Assembly (NCBI RefSeq): GCF_000473085.1
Contig: NZ_AXBA01000017.1
Location: 62,001 to 126,000, forward strand
Length of the DNA stretch: 64,000 bases
Direction: 5' to 3'
Origin: Azorhizobium doebereinerae UFLA1-100
GTDB lineage: Bacteria > Pseudomonadota > Alphaproteobacteria > Rhizobiales > Xanthobacteraceae
Shown: positions 62,980-64,000 of the stretch, one piece after another
Layout: each line of letters begins with the position of its first letter
How positions within the stretch are numbered: position 1 is the stretch's first letter
The notes under the pieces: model-generated
Seen by the model: the letters and a program-made list of their open reading frames with translations, nothing else
What the model was told of the DNA's origin: nothing
Databases searched by the model: none
Position numbers and translations under genes: made by a program

Positions 62980-63010
62980 CCGCCGCGCGGCGGGAACGGT
63001 CGGGGCGTCC

Positions 63011-63907
63011 ATGCAGCTGAAGTGGTTGGAGGATTTCGAGGCCTATGCGGTGACGCGCAGCTTCACCAAGGCGGCGGAGCTGCGGAACGTGACCCACCCG
63101 GCCTTCGGCCGGCGCATCCGGGCGCTGGAAAGCTGGGTCGGGGTGCCGCTCATCGACAGGGGCGCCTTTCCCGCCGTCCTGACCCCGGCCGGGGTGGATT
63201 TCCTGGAGGTGGCGCGCGCCGTGTCCAGCGACCTCAACGGCGTCAGGACCGAGCTGCGCCGCCGCCACACCCGCGACGGCCGCGTGCTGACCATCGCCAC
63301 CGGGCGGACGCTGGCGCGCACCTTCTTTCCCCGCGTCCACCAGGCCATCGGCCGGATGAGGCCGCAGGTCCCGATCCGCCTGATCACCGCCAGCGTGCAC
63401 GACGCGATGAACATGCTGGCCGACGAGACCGTGGACCTGGTGCTCTGCTATTCCGGCCCGTCGGTGGAGATCGACCCGGCGATCGTCGAGAGCCGGTCGG
63501 TGGGGGCCGAGCGCCTGGTGGCGGTGCGCGGGCCGGCCGGCCCGGAACTGTCGGGGCGGGGCCGCGCCCGCGTGCCGCTGCTCAACTACAGCGAGACCAT
63601 GGCGCTCGGCCGCGTCCTGCGCCACGCGCTCGCCGCGCGGGGCCTGACGGAGCGGCTGGAGACCATCTTCGAATCCGATCTGGCGGAGACGCTACTGGAC
63701 GGCGTCAAGCTGGGGCGCGGCATCGCCTGGCTGCCGGAGGCCCTCGTGGCGGGGGAGATCGCCGGCGGCGCGCTGGCGCGCGCGGACGCGCCGGAGCAGG
63801 ACATCTCGATCGAGATCAGGCTGTGCCGCCGCCGCCGCGACCTCCGCCCCAAGGGCCATGCGATCTGGCGCCATATCCTTGCGCAGATGGCCGCCGGCGG
63901 GGCGTGA
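63011..63907 (+). CDS. LysR-family transcriptional regulator
   Basis: A 298-residue regulator. The N-terminal helix-turn-helix is MQLKWLEDFEAYAVTRSFTKAAELRNVTHPAFGRRIRALE-like at residues 1-40, with the LTPAG segment after it. A type 2 periplasmic-binding fold effector domain follows (VLTIATGRTLARTFFPRVH, DLVLCYSGPSVEID, GRGIAWLPEALVAGEI). An upstream ATG at 62951 is possible, but 63011 gives the usual LysR length and leaves the T-N11-A box untranslated. It is divergent from the importer operon, so it probably controls it. Confidence 0.92.
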   Translation: MQLKWLEDFEAYAVTRSFTKAAELRNVTHPAFGRRIRALESWVGVPLIDRGAFPAVLTPAGVDFLEVARAVSSDLNGVRTELRRRHTRDGRVLTIATGRTLARTFFPRVHQAIGRMRPQVPIRLITASVHDAMNMLADETVDLVLCYSGPSVEIDPAIVESRSVGAERLVAVRGPAGPELSGRGRARVPLLNYSETMALGRVLRHALAARGLTERLETIFESDLAETLLDGVKLGRGIAWLPEALVAGEIAGGALARADAPEQDISIEIRLCRRRRDLRPKGHAIWRHILAQMAAGGA

Positions 63908-64000
63908 CTGCCCCGCGTCCCGATGGGGGCCTTTTGTCGCTGCCCGTGGGCAGGGCGCGCCCGCCCCTTGCCCAAGCTTGGCCGCGCCGTCACAGTCCGC

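Noticed and set aside
60563-63010. Extension of the LysR frame far upstream
   Set aside because: The extension overlaps the divergent importer genes and is Arg/Gly/His-rich. The LysR domain begins normally at 63011.

Overview
The window is high-GC DNA, densely coded, with many four-base ATGA stop/start overlaps. It comes from an alphaproteobacterium, most likely of the Hyphomicrobiales (rhizobia and relatives). The reasons are a rhizobial-style malonate locus with a tripartite transporter, a manganese transporter behind a Mur/Fur-like palindrome, and an exopolysaccharide locus resembling the Sinorhizobium galactoglucan (exp/wg) genes. The family cannot be fixed by reading alone. No tRNA, rRNA, CRISPR array, insertion sequence or prophage was seen.

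Layout. (1) 1-6903: uronate (pectin-type sugar acid) catabolism. It holds the 3' end of an altronate/galactarate dehydratase, a GntR regulator, a TRAP transporter (dctP-dctQ-dctM), kduI, kduD and kdgF. (2) 6964-26367: a polysaccharide / type I secretion locus. On the minus strand are a MarR regulator, a GT4 glycosyltransferase, a pyruvyltransferase-family protein and an exported beta-propeller-like protein. On the plus strand are a type I ABC exporter, its HlyD-type partner, a small RTX protein, a GT2 with a long N-terminal region, a methyltransferase, a GT4, a coiled-coil tail-anchored protein, a degenerate GT2-like protein, a second GT4 and a second pyruvyltransferase-family protein. (3) 26435-30024: housekeeping genes (DUF167, YggT, a small basic protein, accA, an L,D-transpeptidase lipoprotein). 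(4) 30396-40011: an ABC exporter preceded by a possible leader peptide, secA, and an RND efflux pair. (5) 40176-47250: a transglutaminase / ATP-grasp / transglutaminase cluster predicted to act in peptide ligation. (6) 47272-54157: malonate uptake and use (matM, matQ, matP, matB, malonyl-CoA decarboxylase, divergent matR). (7) 54163-63907: mntH with a Mur-like box, then an MmgE/PrpD protein and a five-gene peptide-type ABC importer divergent from a LysR regulator.

The most interesting part is region 2. It combines a dedicated secretion system for a 219-residue RTX protein with glycan-assembly enzymes. Its central control region carries four 11-bp direct repeats spaced like PhoB/OmpR-type sites, plus repeated CGAATTT elements. 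A GW..D sequence module recurs in three neighbouring proteins. One large protein looks like a glycosyltransferase that has lost both acidic motifs, and two GT4 enzymes share a four-cysteine pattern with identical spacing. No flippase, polymerase or nucleotide-sugar genes are present here, so the locus either depends on genes elsewhere or modifies something other than a classical Wzy-type polysaccharide.
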